Shown piece by piece: positions 61,942-64,000 of a stretch of DNA of 64,000 nt (position 1 is the first letter of the stretch; each line of letters begins with the position of its first letter). This DNA is from Alkalibacterium subtropicum (lineage in GTDB: Bacteria > Bacillota > Bacilli > Lactobacillales > Carnobacteriaceae_A), in the NCBI RefSeq assembly GCF_900112455.1, contig NZ_FOLT01000004.1:1-64000 (forward strand). Reading direction: 5' to 3'. The translations under genes and the position numbers were made by a program. Under the pieces are notes generated by a model. That model saw only the letters and a program-made list of their open reading frames with translations, was not told where the DNA came from and did no database searches.

Positions 61942-62121
61942 TTAAAACCGCCATCCTAATAAATACCAGCCTATAAAACCAACGATCATCGCACCGACAA
62001 CGATCCATACTGTCCAGCTTACTTTTCTTTCATGTTTGCTGACCTCTTTGCCTGCGGTCATGCGCTCGTAGGCAGTGACCATCACGACTAAGATAAAAAC
62101 GAGCCCTATGAAAATACCCAA
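61942..62121 (-). CDS. Small two-span membrane protein
   Basis: A 59-residue protein with two membrane spans (IFIGLVFILVVMVTAY and WIVVGAMIVGFIGWYLLGW) around a charged loop containing KHERKVSW. I start at the TTG at 62121 because GGAGG lies 7 bases before it; a longer frame would include the ribosome site. Not recognised as a known family. Confidence 0.65.
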   Translation of the reverse strand: MGIFIGLVFILVVMVTAYERMTAGKEVSKHERKVSWTVWIVVGAMIVGFIGWYLLGWRF

Positions 62122-62182
62122 TTTCCCACCTCCATTTTTTAACAATCAATATAGTGTACATCTAGACGATTGAAACATAGCA

Positions 62183-62722
62183 TCAGACTTTATATTCCAG
62201 CTGACAGTCAAAAGGCTCATCTGCAACTAATTTTTCGCTATATTCCTCAGCTTCTTTGCAGCCCACATTTTTATAGAAAGCTATGGTTTCTTCTGACGAG
62301 TGAGCAGAAATATAAAGTTTTTCAGCACCCATTTTTTTGGCTTCTCTTGAAGACAAGTCAAATAACTTTTTCCCCAATCCTTTGTGTCGATAACCATAGG
62401 AAATATGCAGACTCGAGAGCTGCAGATACTGATGTTTGGAACCTAACCTTTCATTCTCAACAGATGAAAAACCGACCAGCTTGCCTTCCTTAAAGACGCC
62501 AATGACCACTCCACTCGCTGCCAGTGTGCCTTTCAGATCCTCTGTCAGTGATTCATAGTCTTTTTTATCCCACTGTTCCTTGAATGCTATGTCCTTCAGT
62601 AACCATTTGTCTTTCTCAAAACGCCAGCAGCGTGTAACTTCCTGGAAGCGATCAAAATGCGAAAACAGGTCAAGACTTAAATCCGATGTATTCAACTTTT
62701 TGTACTCGTAATCCTGTTCCAT
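62183..62722 (-). CDS. GNAT acetyltransferase
   Basis: A 179-residue GNAT protein: SSLHISYGYRHKGLGKKLFDLSSREAKKMGAEKLYIS carries the acetyl-CoA loop R-H-K-G-L-G-K, then EETIAFYKNVGC. The start follows GGAGTGA. Substrate unknown. One of four GNAT genes within 2.7 kb on the same strand. Confidence 0.87.
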   Translation of the reverse strand: MEQDYEYKKLNTSDLSLDLFSHFDRFQEVTRCWRFEKDKWLLKDIAFKEQWDKKDYESLTEDLKGTLAASGVVIGVFKEGKLVGFSSVENERLGSKHQYLQLSSLHISYGYRHKGLGKKLFDLSSREAKKMGAEKLYISAHSSEETIAFYKNVGCKEAEEYSEKLVADEPFDCQLEYKV

Positions 62723-62891
62723 TCATGTCACTCCATTCATCATTATTTTTTAAAGATTCGATAACAGGTCTCTAGCAAGTTGTTCTCGGCTTAAATATCT
62801 GTATCGTGCGCTCTCAGCATCATCCTGTCAACCCGTTAAGGTCAAATGTAAGCTTCGTGATTTGGGCTTTTCTGTCCGGGGTATTAACTTT

Positions 62892-63422
62892 TTAGGCCAA
62901 GTGATCAACATCGTATTTCATCAAATAATCAGTTTGTTCATCATCGCCTAGTTTAAAGACATGCTTATCGAACGCGACAAATCCGCTTTTTTCGTAAAAG
63001 TGTATAGCTTCCGTATTCTTTTCCCAGACTCCCAGCCAGACAAAGTCCATCTGCCTGTTTTCAGCCTCTTCGATAGCCTTATCCATCAGCTTGCGGCCGA
63101 TACCCTGCTTTTTATACTTTTTTAATACATAGAGCCGCTGGATCTCCAGAGAATTGCTATACCCTTGTTCTGTCTGAGCATCCTCAAGATTCAATTTCAT
63201 ATAAGCCGCTACGTTGCCTTCCAGTTCCACAGCATAAAAGAGTGAAGCTGGGTTGGCAAGCTCCTGTCTTACCTGTTTTGTATTGATATTTTCCATGAGG
63301 TAATTTTCAATATCTTCTGCTGTATTGTCAGGTCCGAATGTTTCAACAAATGTTTTTTCACTGATGGCTTTGATTTTGTCTAAAAAATCCAGTTCAACCT
63401 CTTTGATTATCAGGTCACTCAT
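62892..63422 (-). CDS. GNAT acetyltransferase
   Basis: A 176-residue GNAT enzyme, similar to the Gram-positive YjdJ/PaiA-like proteins: LEIQRLYVLKKYKKQGIGRKLMDKAIEEAENRQMDFVWLGVWEKNTEAIHFYEKSGF, a textbook acetyl-CoA loop (K-K-Q-G-I-G-R-K) and C-terminal motif. GGCGGGA precedes the ATG. PaiA-type acetylation of polyamines is possible, not shown. Confidence 0.9.
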   Translation of the reverse strand: MSDLIIKEVELDFLDKIKAISEKTFVETFGPDNTAEDIENYLMENINTKQVRQELANPASLFYAVELEGNVAAYMKLNLEDAQTEQGYSNSLEIQRLYVLKKYKKQGIGRKLMDKAIEEAENRQMDFVWLGVWEKNTEAIHFYEKSGFVAFDKHVFKLGDDEQTDYLMKYDVDHLA

Positions 63423-63551
63423 TATAATCCCGCCAGTTGGCTTATACTCGCTTTTCTAACTATATAAAACAGGTAGTTCAAGCTGCTTCTTATTCATTAT
63501 ATAAGACACGACATTAAATATAAACACCGCTTCTTCCTGTTACCCTAAATG

Positions 63552-64000
63552 CTACATGAAACTGCCTCTATTCCTTTCAGCAAACTCCCGGAAACTGGTC
63601 GGTTTTTTACCAGTCAGTTTTTCAAACTCGTCTGTCACTTTTTCTGCTGTCCCTAGTCGCGTCATCAAATAGAGTGCCATGGTCACGTTGACATATTTCT
63701 TGTCTAATCCCCGATTATTTATATAGTGACTGCGGTAGCTTAAGAATCCGGGATCGGCATATGATATATGCTTCTTTGTCACCTGACTCAATAGCTCTGC
63801 CACTTCAAAGTAGTCCAGTGACTGGGGACCCGTTAATGTATGAGCCGTGTTTTTATATCTTTCCGGATCTTTAAGTACTGTTGCTATGGCCAGTCCAATG
63901 TCTGCGGCATCGATAAAGCTGGTTTTACTTTTACCCGCCGGCACAAGGATCTTATTGTTTTCTTTTATTTCTTCAGCATGAATGCCGGATAAGTTCTGCA
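63552..64000 (-). CDS. NmrA-like NAD(P)-binding protein, 5' end outside the window
   Basis: The C-terminal 148 residues of an NAD(P)-binding Rossmann protein of the NmrA type; the frame is open to the window edge, so the gene is partial here. Visible parts: VPAGKSKTSFIDAADIGLAIATVLKDPE, the usual mid-protein motif of the family, then HTLTGPQSLDYFEVAELLSQVT and a C-terminal FEKLTGKKPTSFREFAERN. The nucleotide-binding GxxGxxG lies beyond the edge. Relatives act as quinone oxidoreductases or redox sensors. Confidence 0.85.
   Translation of the reverse strand, partial: QNLSGIHAEEIKENNKILVPAGKSKTSFIDAADIGLAIATVLKDPERYKNTAHTLTGPQSLDYFEVAELLSQVTKKHISYADPGFLSYRSHYINNRGLDKKYVNVTMALYLMTRLGTAEKVTDEFEKLTGKKPTSFREFAERNRGSFM

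Overview
The window looks like chromosome from a low-to-moderate GC Gram-positive of the order Lactobacillales, most like the Carnobacteriaceae (Alkalibacterium / Marinilactibacillus / Trichococcus type). The signs are strong AGGAGG-type ribosome sites with frequent TTG and GTG starts, Bacillus-like neighbourhoods (pgi with yugI; yuiD with yumC), the lactobacillar order yutD - TIGR01457 HAD phosphatase - TIGR01906 membrane protein, and a heliorhodopsin. Several exported proteins carry long Asp/Glu-rich linkers, which suggests a salty or alkaline habitat. The genus is an inference. I see no rRNA, tRNA, CRISPR array, phage or insertion sequence; the window is mostly core and metabolic genes.

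Layout. 0-8 kb: glycolysis and housekeeping (pgi, S1-domain protein, PatB-type C-S lyase, ROK fructokinase, cyclophilin, YuiD, ferredoxin-NADP reductase, PgpA-like). 8-13 kb: TIGR01906 / HAD / yutD operon, RNase H with a hybrid-binding domain, an aldo/keto reductase, a PC4-like protein and hisJ. 13-20 kb: a complete histidine operon hisZGDCBHAFIE, mostly with 4-bp overlaps, divergent from hisJ. 20-28 kb: CDF metal exporter, then 5'-nucleotidase, GDPD and YeiH on the minus strand, TspO-like and UvsE, and a small membrane protein. 27.7-38.5 kb: an orphan EAL protein, a DUF2975/XRE regulator pair, CapA and VanY-type envelope proteins, and several small enzymes and proteins of unknown function. 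38.6-49 kb: Old Yellow Enzyme, heliorhodopsin, ThpR, an H-NOX chemoreceptor behind a sigma-D-like promoter, CPBP protease, YjiH, and an ADP-ribosylglycohydrolase interrupted by one in-frame stop. 49-56.3 kb: a peptide ABC transporter. 56.3-64 kb: repeats, a decayed VOC gene, cold-shock protein, aldo/keto reductase, RecQ, four GNAT acetyltransferases and a gene cut by the window edge.

The most unusual locus is the peptide transporter at 49.0-56.3 kb. Two permeases and a lipoprotein sit behind a T-box riboswitch whose specifier reads as UGC (Cys) and whose UGGA bulge fits the U73 discriminator of tRNA-Cys. Both permeases have long N-terminal extensions. The two ATPases are fused in one divergent gene. 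The substrate-binding lipoprotein appears circularly permuted: its C-terminal lobe comes first and the usual N-terminal part follows. Together this suggests import of Cys-containing peptides under cysteine starvation.

Second is the H-NOX/MCP receptor. It keeps His102, Tyr131/Ser133/Arg135 and the O2-binding trio Trp9/Asn74/Tyr140 at the numbering of the Caldanaerobacter O2-binding H-NOX, so it is probably an oxygen-taxis receptor in a motile lactic acid bacterium. Other points of note are the heliorhodopsin, the interrupted ADP-ribosylglycohydrolase, and a palindromic intergenic repeat found at two distant sites.
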